Below, in pieces: positions 26,252-34,462 of a stretch of DNA of 64,000 nt. Position 1 is the first letter of the stretch; the number at the start of each line of letters is the position of its first letter. A program made the translations under genes and the position numbers. Below the pieces are notes generated by a model. It did no database searches and was not told the DNA's origin. It saw only the letters and a list, made by a program, of their open reading frames with translations. Source of the DNA: Flavobacteriales bacterium BRH_c54 (lineage in GTDB: Bacteria; Bacteroidota; Bacteroidia; Flavobacteriales_E; Vicingaceae); contig LADZ01000021.1 in NCBI GenBank assembly GCA_000961845.1, positions 1-64,000 of the forward strand, written 5' to 3'.

Positions 26252-27273
26252 AATTTAATTTGAGTTCGTTCATAAAATGAAGGTTTAGGTCGTTTCCCTT
26301 TACTATGAGTTTTTACAAATGATGGCTGGTTATATTGAAAAATAAGTGCTCCATTCACTGACAACGTTGCTGAAGGAAATACATCTGTATATCCTTTTAC
26401 AGATAATTGATTATTTTTCAAACTAAAAGTTGCTTTCTGTGCTACATTTACAATATCGTAACCCATCAGACCTAACCCAAATTCTTCTGATGGTGATACA
26501 CTAGAGTGCTGCTCAAAATTAAGATTGTATGAATTTAATGTGCCATTTGTATTTTTACTTTGATTGAATGTAAACTTATTTTGGTCATCTCCTAAACCTG
26601 GAAAATAATCTCTTGGTGTACCAACAGGAGTAGTACCAACATCAACTTTTTTAAAAGCTCTAATGCCTGTTAACTCACCTTCACTATTTTCACTACCTAC
26701 AAGATAAATTGATGATGTAAGTTTATCTCCAGCAGGAAGTGTTCCCAAAGGACCATCCCACAAATCTTTATCTATGTAACTATTAAAATTAAAAGTTAAA
26801 GTTTTACCTAAATAAGTATCTCCTGATTTTGTTGTTTCTTGAGAATTTGCATCTTTATCCCATCGAATATCTCCATCACTATTTTGAACCCAATCAGGAG
26901 CTAAACCTGTTGGGTCTGTCATATTTATAGGATTATTCTCCACATAATTATAAGGCGACCAACTCGGAAATTCACTTGATAAAGGGTCTGGTGATAACCA
27001 ACGACTAATAACTTCAGGGCTAATATTGTATTCGTTACGAATGGTATCGTACTCTACAAATCCCATTATTTTCATGGTTACGGTATTGAATATTGCTCCT
27101 CCTATTTGTACTATGGTATCTTGGTCATAAAACTCAACGTATTTTCCTTTGCTTAAGGTGGCTATTTTAGGTTTATAACCAAATTCCTCAAAAGGGTTAA
27201 CCGGCTCGTTTTGTGCCTGTATGGTTGTTATTGCTATGCAAATAGCTAAAAATGATAAAACTGTTTTTTTCAT
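26248..27273 (-). CDS. Miniature secreted RHS-core protein (341 residues)
   Basis: Signal peptide at residues 1-20 (ends TTIQAQ). Residues 27-42 (FEEFGYKPKIATLSKG) and 52-90 form a segment I recall as the front part of many Bacteroidota RHS-associated proteins. The RHS core signature RWLSPDPLSSEFPSWSPYNY...NNPINMTDPTGL is at residues 91-124. The C-terminal ~215 residues are beta-rich and end KPSFYERTQ. There are no YD repeats, so the usual large RHS shell is missing. It sits 2 nt after the second transglutaminase-like gene and overlaps the membrane-protein gene by 4 nt. A toxin activity is possible but unproven. Confidence 0.85.
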   Translation of the reverse strand: MKKTVLSFLAICIAITTIQAQNEPVNPFEEFGYKPKIATLSKGKYVEFYDQDTIVQIGGAIFNTVTMKIMGFVEYDTIRNEYNISPEVISRWLSPDPLSSEFPSWSPYNYVENNPINMTDPTGLAPDWVQNSDGDIRWDKDANSQETTKSGDTYLGKTLTFNFNSYIDKDLWDGPLGTLPAGDKLTSSIYLVGSENSEGELTGIRAFKKVDVGTTPVGTPRDYFPGLGDDQNKFTFNQSKNTNGTLNSYNLNFEQHSSVSPSEEFGLGLMGYDIVNVAQKATFSLKNNQLSVKGYTDVFPSATLSVNGALIFQYNQPSFVKTHSKGKRPKPSFYERTQIKL

Positions 27274-27275
27274 CG

Positions 27276-28382
27276 TTAATGCGTATTAGTGGTAAAGTTA
27301 ATAATTTTTTTGTTTTGATATTTTTCTTTGTTTTCTTGTAAGGATACTAACCAGTCTATATACATTTGTTCAGGCATTTTGCGGTAGCCTAATTGGTGTA
27401 TTTTAGCGTAAGTTTGTTCCATGTCATTAAATAACTCTTGTGTGGCAGAGGAATAAATAAACAGTTCGGCTATGGTTTCTGCTCCTGCGGCTTTCATGCG
27501 TTGGGTAATTATTTTTCGTTGTGTTTCTGCTTTCATCAGCATTGCATTTACATAATTGGGATAATATTTTAATGCCGTTTCACAGGCTTTTAATATAAAT
27601 TGTCCGTCATTAATTCCTAATTTCTTTTCATAGCCTTGTGCCAAATCTAGCATACATAAAGCAATGGATTGTTGTTGTCCGAGCGTGTCCATAAATATAC
27701 CGTTTCGGATAGCATCCATGTGAATATAACCTGATGATTTTAACCAAGCATCTATCGGAAAAATGCCGCTTGTCAGCTCGGTATTGTACCAGCCACTTTG
27801 TTTGTTTTTTAATTTGATGTAAATGTGATTGGGTGCTAATGATAAATAAGCTTCTTCTCCGAGTTCTTCTGCCAGTATTTTATACAAATAGGGTAAGGAA
27901 TGGCAATTTCCTGTTTTGGTGTTGAGTAGTTTTATTACAAACATTTTGCTCCAGTCTTTTTGTCCAAAAAAATCTTCAAAATCATAGGTAAATGGTTCGT
28001 GTTTTACAACCTCATCACCAAACTGTATGGGTATCGTGTCAGTCAATGCCCAAAAGATGGCAGCATGTATTTTCACTTTTTCTTTATCTTCTTCATTATA
28101 TAATAAATCTCTTGATTGAATAATGGCTTTACAAAGTTGAGTATAGGTGTTTATTTGTTTGTTAAATAATTCATAATCTAGTTCATTGTCCCAATAGGTA
28201 TTTTCAACAGTAAATACAGCTTTTTTAAAACTTAAAGGTGTTGGTGATGTTGCTATTTGTACGAGTTCTTCTAGTGCAACTTCGTATCGTTGTTGAATGG
28301 CTTGTTTGTCTATTTCTGTCTGACTAAAAACAGTTAATGTAGAAAACAACAGGGCGATATGGATAAAAAGTATTTTCATCAA
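27276..28382 (-). CDS. Secreted transglutaminase-like protein, paralogue B (368 residues)
   Basis: Signal peptide (residues 1-20, ends LTVFSQ). The core aligns with the 503-residue product just upstream: KMFVIKLLNTKTGNCHSLPY in this protein and KMFVTKLLKTNSGQCHSLPL in the other. The G-x-C-H-S site (Cys160), the later PNHIYIK (His186) and the YNTELTSG strand (Glu202) resemble the Cys-His-Asp order of transglutaminase-like peptidases, with Glu in the third place. Helical repeats follow (210-350), possibly TPR-like. Its start codon overlaps the upstream stop by 4 nt. Enzyme class is inferred from the motif order only. Confidence 0.72.
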   Translation of the reverse strand: MMKILFIHIALLFSTLTVFSQTEIDKQAIQQRYEVALEELVQIATSPTPLSFKKAVFTVENTYWDNELDYELFNKQINTYTQLCKAIIQSRDLLYNEEDKEKVKIHAAIFWALTDTIPIQFGDEVVKHEPFTYDFEDFFGQKDWSKMFVIKLLNTKTGNCHSLPYLYKILAEELGEEAYLSLAPNHIYIKLKNKQSGWYNTELTSGIFPIDAWLKSSGYIHMDAIRNGIFMDTLGQQQSIALCMLDLAQGYEKKLGINDGQFILKACETALKYYPNYVNAMLMKAETQRKIITQRMKAAGAETIAELFIYSSATQELFNDMEQTYAKIHQLGYRKMPEQMYIDWLVSLQENKEKYQNKKIINFTTNTH

Positions 28383-29890
28383 TCTTTTTTTATCTTCATA
28401 ATGTTAAAGAGTTGTTCTTTTTCTTTCAGATGTTCTTGCCGATTCTTTTCTTCTCCAATGGATTTAAGCCATGCTTCGTATTGTTCGGCTGGTATAGGCT
28501 CGTACCCTGTATTATCTATCATATCATACATAGCATTTCTTTGTAAGTAAGTTTCGTAAACAATAGGATATTTTTCTTTTAATTGTTGAGGGGTTGGTTT
28601 TTCCTTATATCTAGTTTCTATTTCATAAAGGTATTGATTGAGTAATCCTGTGTAGTAATTGGATTTGAGTGCCATGCCGTGTATGCTATTAGGGAAATAC
28701 TCCATTGATTTATTGAGGGCTTCTATTACAAACCCATCGTTTCCGAACTTTATTCCGTAGCCTTGTGCTAAATCTTGTATCATGTAAGCAACGGTTTGTT
28801 GATTGCTTAGTGTGTCCATATAGATTCCACTTCTGATGGTTTCTGTTTTAATAAATCCTGATTCAAAGATTAAATCTTCGGTAATCAACATTCCATTGGT
28901 CAACTCTAAGTTATAAAATTTGTTTCCCTCTCTAAATTGAATATAGGTGTGTTTGGGCGAGAAGGAAATATAGGCTTCTGCTCCCAATCGTTGTGCCAAT
29001 GCTTTGTATAGTAGAGGTAAACTATGGCATTGCCCTGAATTGGTTTTGAGTAATTTGGTTACAAACATTTTTCGCCAGTCTTTGTACCCCATGTAATCGT
29101 CAAAATCATAAGTCATAGGAAAATGATTTTTACCGTTCAATTCTAGGCTGTCGGAAAAGAAGCGAAACAACATCATGTTTTTTGCTAAATTGCTTGTAGT
29201 GTCATAACCGTTATGAATCATGTATTGTTTACAAAACGCTACTATTTGATTAAGTGTCTTATCAAATTCTTCATAGCTTCCTTTGTTTTCATCGTAAGCG
29301 TTTTCTACTAAAAATGCAGCTTTTCCTATATTAATAGGAGATTTACCGTTTGCCATGTTTAGTAATTCATCATAAGCGGAGTAGTAGTTTTTGGTTTCTG
29401 GATAGATACTAGAAAAAGAAGGTATATTAAAATGAATCCGTTTATCTCTGGCTTTCATTTGGTCAAGTTCTACCATTATTTTTTCTATTTCTGATTGTTC
29501 TTTTTTAGCTCTTAAAGGGTCTTTGTAAAAATTGGTTTTGACATCATCAGGAGTAACAGGTTTGGAATACCCCATTGCCTGTTTAGAATTATTATTTTGC
29601 TGTTGGTATATTTTACTGGCAGGGTTGTTTTTAGGTTGGTAATTAGATGGTGTTGTGGGAGTATAACTTTGTGATGGACTTTTGGGTTGAAATGTTCCCG
29701 GCATAGGTGGTTTTGGAGTATTTATTTGTCCATAACCAACTGATGCAAGTGTTAATATTAATGTCATTATTAAAAATATCATTGTCGAGGATATAGTTTT
29801 TCTCAATTTAAAAGTATTAAATCCGCATTCCCAAGAAAGGAATATTTTATCTTTCGTATTAACGATATTATTTTGTCGATGAATGGTCAT
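28379..29890 (-). CDS. Secreted transglutaminase-like protein, paralogue A (503 residues)
   Basis: First gene of the five-gene operon. A hydrophobic segment at residues 37-53 ends SVGYGQ and looks like a signal peptide with a long charged lead; a start at Met37 (29782) is possible but would lose the positive charges. A Pro/Gln/Asn-rich linker (57-115) precedes a core with G-Q-C-H-S (Cys288), SPKHTYIQ (His314) and FYNLELTNG (Glu329), matching paralogue B. Helical repeats follow. The promoter box TATATTTG at 29901-29908 and the palindrome at 29932-29947 lie directly upstream. Peptidase or cross-linking activity is inferred. Confidence 0.72.
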   Translation of the reverse strand: MTIHRQNNIVNTKDKIFLSWECGFNTFKLRKTISSTMIFLIMTLILTLASVGYGQINTPKPPMPGTFQPKSPSQSYTPTTPSNYQPKNNPASKIYQQQNNNSKQAMGYSKPVTPDDVKTNFYKDPLRAKKEQSEIEKIMVELDQMKARDKRIHFNIPSFSSIYPETKNYYSAYDELLNMANGKSPINIGKAAFLVENAYDENKGSYEEFDKTLNQIVAFCKQYMIHNGYDTTSNLAKNMMLFRFFSDSLELNGKNHFPMTYDFDDYMGYKDWRKMFVTKLLKTNSGQCHSLPLLYKALAQRLGAEAYISFSPKHTYIQFREGNKFYNLELTNGMLITEDLIFESGFIKTETIRSGIYMDTLSNQQTVAYMIQDLAQGYGIKFGNDGFVIEALNKSMEYFPNSIHGMALKSNYYTGLLNQYLYEIETRYKEKPTPQQLKEKYPIVYETYLQRNAMYDMIDNTGYEPIPAEQYEAWLKSIGEEKNRQEHLKEKEQLFNIMKIKKD

Positions 29891-29900
29891 TATTTCTCTG

Positions 29901-29908
29901 CAAATATA
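29901..29908 (-). promoter_or_regulatory. -7 promoter element of the five-gene operon
   Basis: Minus-strand TATATTTG (TAnnTTTG), ten bases before the ATG at 29890. The leader would be only a few nucleotides long. Confidence 0.6.
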
Positions 29909-29931
29909 TTTATAAACTATGACTTAAAAAA

Positions 29932-29947
29932 TAAGTAAAAATACTTA
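29932..29947. promoter_or_regulatory. Palindrome TAAGTA-AAAA-TACTTA, candidate operator
   Basis: Perfect six-base arms with a four-base spacer, 24 nt upstream of the operon's -7 box and overlapping the last codons of the receiver gene. The same palindrome recurs four more times up to 35540. Confidence 0.6.
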
Positions 29948-30316
29948 CATAAATGAAAAACAATTGTTTATTTCTTTAATAAGAATATTACTGTTAGCCT
30001 CATATTTGGATAAAAATCCAACAGCTCCATTTTTTAAAAAAGCTTCTTTGGTTGTTAAATCATCATTACACGAAAAACCAATTACTTTTATCTCAGGAAA
30101 TAAGTCTTTTACTAGTTTGGTAGTTTCAATGCCGTTAAGTAATGGCATACGGTAATCCATTAAAATAACATCAGGTTTTAGATCTTGTAAAAAAGAAATG
30201 ACTTCCGAACCGTCCTTACATTCTCCAATAACTTGAATTTTGGATTTTTTACTGAGAGTGGTTTTGATAGCTTTTCTAACAATCGCATTATCATCAACCA
30301 ATAATACTTTAATCAT
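29945..30316 (-). CDS. Stand-alone response regulator receiver domain
   Basis: 123-residue CheY-like receiver with no output domain. The acidic pocket Asp8-Asp9, phosphoacceptor Asp54 (ILMDYRMP) and conserved Lys104 (GFLSK) are present, so phosphorylation should work. Sequence style (NGIETTKLV, KNGAVGFLSK) is that of NarL/LuxR-type receivers whose helix-turn-helix is missing here; translation stops cleanly after the last helix. It lies upstream of the five-gene operon on the same strand and could signal to it or act through protein contacts. No cognate kinase is adjacent. Confidence 0.9.
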   Translation of the reverse strand: MIKVLLVDDNAIVRKAIKTTLSKKSKIQVIGECKDGSEVISFLQDLKPDVILMDYRMPLLNGIETTKLVKDLFPEIKVIGFSCNDDLTTKEAFLKNGAVGFLSKYEANSNILIKEINNCFSFM

Positions 30317-30341
30317 AACAGGGTGATTTTAGTTAATAAAT

Positions 30342-30360
30342 CCCCTCAAAAAAAGAGGGG
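30342..30360. repeat. Small GC-rich hairpin CCCCTC/GAGGGG
   Basis: Six-base arms around a run of seven A, upstream of the receiver gene. It resembles the hairpin near 23386-23410. Confidence 0.45.
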
Positions 30361-30376
30361 TGGAACTTACTCTTAC

Positions 30377-30491
30377 TCGAAACGGAGGTACTGGAATACC
30401 CACAAAACGAAATAAGCAAAGCCCACCCCAAGCGGTGAGCGTTCTGCTTATAATCATCGTTTTGTTCAAAATTTCCAGTTTTCCGTTTCGA
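30377..30491. repeat. 115-nt nested imperfect palindrome (long hairpin)
   Basis: Four to five paired blocks fold outside-in: TCGAAACGGA (30377-30386) with TCCGTTTCGA (30482-30491); ACTGGAA (30390-30396) with TTCCAGT (30473-30479); ACAAAACGA (30402-30410) with TCGTTTTGT (30457-30465); TAAGCA (30413-30418) with TGCTTA (30445-30450); CACC with GGTG at the tip. It fills most of the gap between uvrC and the receiver gene. It may be a structured RNA, a mobile palindromic element or a long bidirectional hairpin. Confidence 0.75.
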
Positions 30492-30596
30492 TAATTATAG
30501 CATTACACTATACAATATTTTAATTTAGTTTTCTTCTATATACTTAATTTTAACTTTAATGCAAATGTATTTAAAATATTTTAATTTTCATATTGC

Positions 30597-32396
30597 TTAT
30601 AACTCATTTAAAGAAGAGTTAGCATTAAAATAATCGTACACTACTTTTGCTCTTTTTTTACTTATAACTTGCTCTAGTTCTTGTAAAGAAGCCTTTTTTA
30701 TATTAGCTACCGATTTAAACTTCCACAACAATTGCTGAGCGGTTTTGTAACCAATACTTTCTATTTCCGCTAATTCCGATTTAATGGCTGCTTTAGAGCG
30801 TTTATTACGGTGGTGGGTTATTCCAAAACGGTGCGCTTCATCTCTTAAATACTGTATCAGTTTCAACGATTCTGAAGTTTTATTTAAATACAAAGGAACT
30901 GAATCATTGGGAAAATAAATTTCCTCCAATCGTTTGGCTATACCTATAATGGTGATTTTTCCTCGTAATCCCAGTTTTTCTAAACTTTTTAATGCTGCCC
31001 CCAGTTGACCTTTACCTCCATCTATCACAATTAATTGAGGTAACGATTCCTTGTTTTCAATTAACCTTTTATACCTTCTATAAACTACTTCTGTCATAGA
31101 GGCAAAATCATCCGGGCCTTCAACTGTTTTTATGTTGAAATGTCGATAATCTTTTTTGCTGGGTTTAGCATCTTTAAAAACCACACAAGCTGCCACAGGA
31201 TTTGTACCTTGAATATTAGAGTTATCAAAACACTCAATATGTACAGGCTTTTCATTCATCCTTAAGTCTTTTTGCAATTTTTCTAAAATTCTATCTGCAT
31301 GCTTAGTAGGATTTACATTAGCTTGTTGTTTTTTACGTTCTAATCTGTAATATTTAGCATTGCGTTCAGAAAGTTCTAATAGTTGTTTTTTATCACCTCT
31401 TTGAGGAACTAAAAACTTCATGTTTTCATCTTGCAACTCCGGTTTAAAAGGTACAATGACTTCTTTAGATTCACTGTTAAATCTGCTTCTCAACTCAATT
31501 ATACCTATTTGTAACAGTTCATCATCTGTTTCTTCTAATTTCTTTTTCAACTCAATGGTATGTCCCTGAATAATAGCTCCATTAATCACTTTTAAGTAAT
31601 TTACATAAGCATATTTTTCATCGGAAATAATAGAGAAAATATCTACATCATTAATGGTCGGATTAACCACAACAGATTTACTTTGATAATTTTCCAGCAA
31701 CTGAATTTTTTCTTTTATCAACTGAGCTTTTTCAAAAGACAATTCATCAGCATATTGCTTCATGAGTTGTTTTAAGTACTTAATTACACCATGTATGTTT
31801 CCTTTAATAATGGCTTTTATATTCTGAATAGCTTCTGAGTAATCCTCTTCTGTTTGATTTCCCACACAAGGAGCTTTACAATTACCTATATGATATTCTA
31901 AACACACCTTAAACTTATCGTTATCAATGTTTTCTTGCGACAAATTGTAATTACATGTTCTTAATGGATATAACTTTCGGATAAGCTCCAAAATGGTATT
32001 CATCATTCTTACAGAAGCGTAAGGACCAAAATACTCAGAGCCATCTTTCACTATGTTTCTAGTAGAAAAAATCCGTGGAAAACGTTCGTTTTTAATACAA
32101 ATCCATGGATAAGTTTTATCATCCTTAAGCATTACATTGTACTTAGGCTGATATTTTTTAATAAGATTATTTTCCAACAACAATGCCTCAATTTCAGTCT
32201 CAACAATTATGGTTTTGATATCTGCAATTTGCCTAACCAATACAGCTGTTTTACCATTCTCATGAATTTTATTGAAATAAGAACTAACTCTATTCTTTAA
32301 ATTCTTAGCTTTACCAACATATATAATTTTTCCATTTTTATCGAAAAACTGATAAACCCCTGGTCTTTTGGAAATTGTTGATATAAGCTGTTTCAT
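30597..32396 (-). CDS. uvrC: Excinuclease ABC subunit C
   Basis: Makes both incisions in nucleotide excision repair with UvrA and UvrB. The GIY-YIG nuclease is at residues 10-90 (GVYQFFDKNGKIIYVGKAKNLKNRV), the UvrB-contact UVR motif near 205-235, the RNase H-like endonuclease at about 370-530 (ECFDNSNIQGTNPVAACVVF, VIDGGKGQL, RDEAHRF), and tandem helix-hairpin-helix at the end (IESIGYKTAQQLLWKF). The length of 599 is normal. It is alone, with no clear TAnnTTTG box upstream. Confidence 0.97.
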   Translation of the reverse strand: MKQLISTISKRPGVYQFFDKNGKIIYVGKAKNLKNRVSSYFNKIHENGKTAVLVRQIADIKTIIVETEIEALLLENNLIKKYQPKYNVMLKDDKTYPWICIKNERFPRIFSTRNIVKDGSEYFGPYASVRMMNTILELIRKLYPLRTCNYNLSQENIDNDKFKVCLEYHIGNCKAPCVGNQTEEDYSEAIQNIKAIIKGNIHGVIKYLKQLMKQYADELSFEKAQLIKEKIQLLENYQSKSVVVNPTINDVDIFSIISDEKYAYVNYLKVINGAIIQGHTIELKKKLEETDDELLQIGIIELRSRFNSESKEVIVPFKPELQDENMKFLVPQRGDKKQLLELSERNAKYYRLERKKQQANVNPTKHADRILEKLQKDLRMNEKPVHIECFDNSNIQGTNPVAACVVFKDAKPSKKDYRHFNIKTVEGPDDFASMTEVVYRRYKRLIENKESLPQLIVIDGGKGQLGAALKSLEKLGLRGKITIIGIAKRLEEIYFPNDSVPLYLNKTSESLKLIQYLRDEAHRFGITHHRNKRSKAAIKSELAEIESIGYKTAQQLLWKFKSVANIKKASLQELEQVISKKRAKVVYDYFNANSSLNEL

Positions 32397-32494
32397 AATA
32401 ATAGAATTGTAAAATTAATAAAATAAAGCCCTTTATTTATTTCGTAGAACTGTTTAACTATACTATGTACAGAACATTTTATGTTAAGTATTAT

Positions 32495-32502
32495 TATTTT
32501 TG
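32495..32502 (+). promoter_or_regulatory. -7 promoter element of the LamG T9SS gene
   Basis: TATTTTTG (TAnnTTTG), 45 nt before the ATG at 32548. A TAAGTA half-site lies at 32485-32490 and a palindrome at 32508-32523. Confidence 0.5.
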
Positions 32503-32507
32503 TCGAT

Positions 32508-32523
32508 TAAGTGTTTTTACTTA
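32508..32523. promoter_or_regulatory. Palindrome TAAGTG-TTTT-TACTTA, candidate operator
   Basis: One mismatch from the perfect arms; lies just downstream of the predicted transcription start of the LamG gene, in its leader. Confidence 0.55.
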
Positions 32524-32547
32524 CTTTTATCTTCTAAAAAAAATTTC

Positions 32548-34338
32548 ATGAAAGCTGTACTAGTTATATTAACACTATTTTTTTCTCTGAACACCTATTC
32601 ACAAGGTGCCGGATATGCTTTAAATTTTGATGGTATAAATGATAATGTTCAAGGGCATGCCGCTGACTTAACAGCAATAACAAACAACTTTACTATTGAA
32701 TTTTGGTTTAATGCTTCAGCAACTATAGCCTTAAGGGCTGAACAAAATGGTGTAAATCATATTTCCGGAACAACCGGTAATGGTCAACGATATGCTGTTT
32801 ACCCACAGCACGGAGGAGGAAGTAATGGAACTTGGGGAAATGCTGGAGCAGGCGTCTCTGTCGGTTCAAATGCTATTCAGGTTTATGAACATAAAGCTTC
32901 GTATATGCCTTGTTTACTAAGTTATAGTGGGCCTCTTATTCAAGCAGGTTGGAATCATGTTGCAATTGTTTATATTAACAAAAGACCTCGTCTTTATTTA
33001 AATGGAATTAATGTAAAAGATGGTTTAACTTCTAATCAAAACAATGTTTTTCCTTCCGGATTATTAGGTGGATCTCCTTATGGTTGGTATTCGGGTGATC
33101 TTGATGAATTTAGAGTTTGGAGTACCTCACGAACACAAGGAGAAATTAGAACTAATATGTGTAGAAAATTAATTGGAAATGAAACTGGGTTAGTAAGATA
33201 TTACCGATTAGATGATGGAACTGGAGGAACAACAATAGATGCTACAGGAAATGTAAATGGATCTTTAATAAGTATGACCCCTGCTACTGACTGGATAGCT
33301 TCTGGTGCTGCATTAGGTAACAGTAGTTCTGTTAGTTACAACACTGCTACAGGATTACCTTTTGCTACATCTATCAACCTTATTAACCCTAGTGGACAAG
33401 ATGAATTAACTATATCAGATATTACAGGAACACCATCAGGAGTTCATATCTATGGAGAAAATAATGCTCCAAACGTTACTTGTGGTGCACTTGGTGTAGG
33501 TGGTAACGATAGATATTTCGGTGTTTTTGTTGTAAATGGCACCACATCTATTGGGACACCAACTTATAATGCAACCTATAATTATACTAATAATCCATAC
33601 ATTAATGCTATTAATGAACCTAACTTAGATTTTGCCAATAGAACAACAAATGCTGTGATAACATGTAATGCATGGAATAATTTATCTGCTACCCTTAATA
33701 TGATTACTGATATTCTTGTTCGGAACAACCTTTCTGGCAGAAATGAATTTATCCTTACTTCAGAAACAACTCCTTTACCTATTGATTTAACTTATTTTAA
33801 TGCTTTAATAATTGAAAACACTGTTCAACTAACATGGATTACAGCATCAGAAATTAATAATGATTACTTTACTATTGAGAGAAGTACTGATACTCAATAT
33901 TGGGAAAAAATTCTAACCGTTAATGGAGCAGGTAATAGCAATCAAATAATTGAATATACAGAAACCGATTTTAATCCTTTAAATGGTACATCTTATTACC
34001 GATTAAAACAAACAGATTTTGATGGTAGGTTTGAATATTTTAATATTGTTCCTGTAAACTATAGTACTTCCATTGAAAAAGATGAACTAAGTATATTTCC
34101 AAACCCTATAAACTCAGGTGGAACTATCTCTATCAATCATAATTTTAACTCAACCGATGAAATCCTAGTAGTACTTAGAGATTTACAAGGAAAAGAATTC
34201 TATTCTAAAATTCATATCAATATCAATAAAGATAAATTAATAGGTATTCCGATTAACTATGAAATACCTAAAGGAATTTATTTTATTGTGGCTACTTCTG
34301 AAAATAAAACTCATAGCAAAAAATTGATTATTGAGTAA
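32548..34338 (+). CDS. LamG-domain T9SS surface protein (596 residues)
   Basis: The ATG at 32548 gives a clean signal peptide (MKAVLVILTLFFSLNTYSQ); the frame is open from a TTG at 32500 that overlaps the promoter. Residues ~20-230 form a LamG/concanavalin-like domain (LNFDGINDNVQG, FTIEFWFNA, GWNHVAIVYINKRPRLYLNG, YSGDLDEFRVWS). A second beta region follows, then a shared stalk (PLPIDLTYF...SYYRLKQTDFDG) and a type A T9SS sorting domain (LSIFPNPINSGGTI...KGIYFIVATSENKTHSKKLI). Probably binds carbohydrate or matrix at the surface. Its 3' third is duplicated in the next gene. Confidence 0.9.
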   Translation: MKAVLVILTLFFSLNTYSQGAGYALNFDGINDNVQGHAADLTAITNNFTIEFWFNASATIALRAEQNGVNHISGTTGNGQRYAVYPQHGGGSNGTWGNAGAGVSVGSNAIQVYEHKASYMPCLLSYSGPLIQAGWNHVAIVYINKRPRLYLNGINVKDGLTSNQNNVFPSGLLGGSPYGWYSGDLDEFRVWSTSRTQGEIRTNMCRKLIGNETGLVRYYRLDDGTGGTTIDATGNVNGSLISMTPATDWIASGAALGNSSSVSYNTATGLPFATSINLINPSGQDELTISDITGTPSGVHIYGENNAPNVTCGALGVGGNDRYFGVFVVNGTTSIGTPTYNATYNYTNNPYINAINEPNLDFANRTTNAVITCNAWNNLSATLNMITDILVRNNLSGRNEFILTSETTPLPIDLTYFNALIIENTVQLTWITASEINNDYFTIERSTDTQYWEKILTVNGAGNSNQIIEYTETDFNPLNGTSYYRLKQTDFDGRFEYFNIVPVNYSTSIEKDELSIFPNPINSGGTISINHNFNSTDEILVVLRDLQGKEFYSKIHININKDKLIGIPINYEIPKGIYFIVATSENKTHSKKLIIE

Positions 34339-34410
34339 TCTTTGAATTCCTATTTCAATATAGGAAGAATTTTGTATCAAACACTTTGTTTCAACTAAGT
34401 ATTTTTACTT
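33771..34410 (+). repeat. Direct duplication, copy 1 (stalk, sorting domain and 3' flank)
   Basis: Matches 34900-35540 at a constant offset of 1129 nt with no net indel. It covers the C-terminal module, stop codon, ~57 nt of 3' flank and the TAAGTA palindrome. Confidence 0.85.
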
Positions 34411-34411
34411 T
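34396..34411. promoter_or_regulatory. Palindrome TAAGTA-TTTT-TACTTT, candidate operator
   Basis: One end mismatch. It lies 25 nt upstream of the next palindrome, in front of the 34463 gene, at the end of duplicated copy 1. Confidence 0.55.
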
Positions 34412-34420
34412 TTTTTTAAT

Positions 34421-34436
34421 TAAGTAATTTTACTTA
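34421..34436. promoter_or_regulatory. Palindrome TAAGTA-ATTT-TACTTA, candidate operator
   Basis: Perfect arms. Its right end overlaps the first two bases of the -7 box at 34435-34442, so a bound protein would touch RNA polymerase. Confidence 0.6.
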
Positions 34437-34442
34437 TTTTTG
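34435..34442 (+). promoter_or_regulatory. -7 promoter element of the 34463 gene
   Basis: TATTTTTG (TAnnTTTG), 20 nt before the ATG at 34463. Confidence 0.6.
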
Positions 34443-34462
34443 ATATTTGAACTTTTTTATTG

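Noticed and set aside
25287-29890. Prophage or transposon origin of the five-gene operon
   Set aside because: No integrase, transposase, terminal repeats or tRNA target were seen at either end, so transfer cannot be shown.
30377-30491. Integron attC site
   Set aside because: Nested palindrome size would fit, but the RYYYAAC and GTTRRRY core sites are missing and no integrase or cassette array is near.
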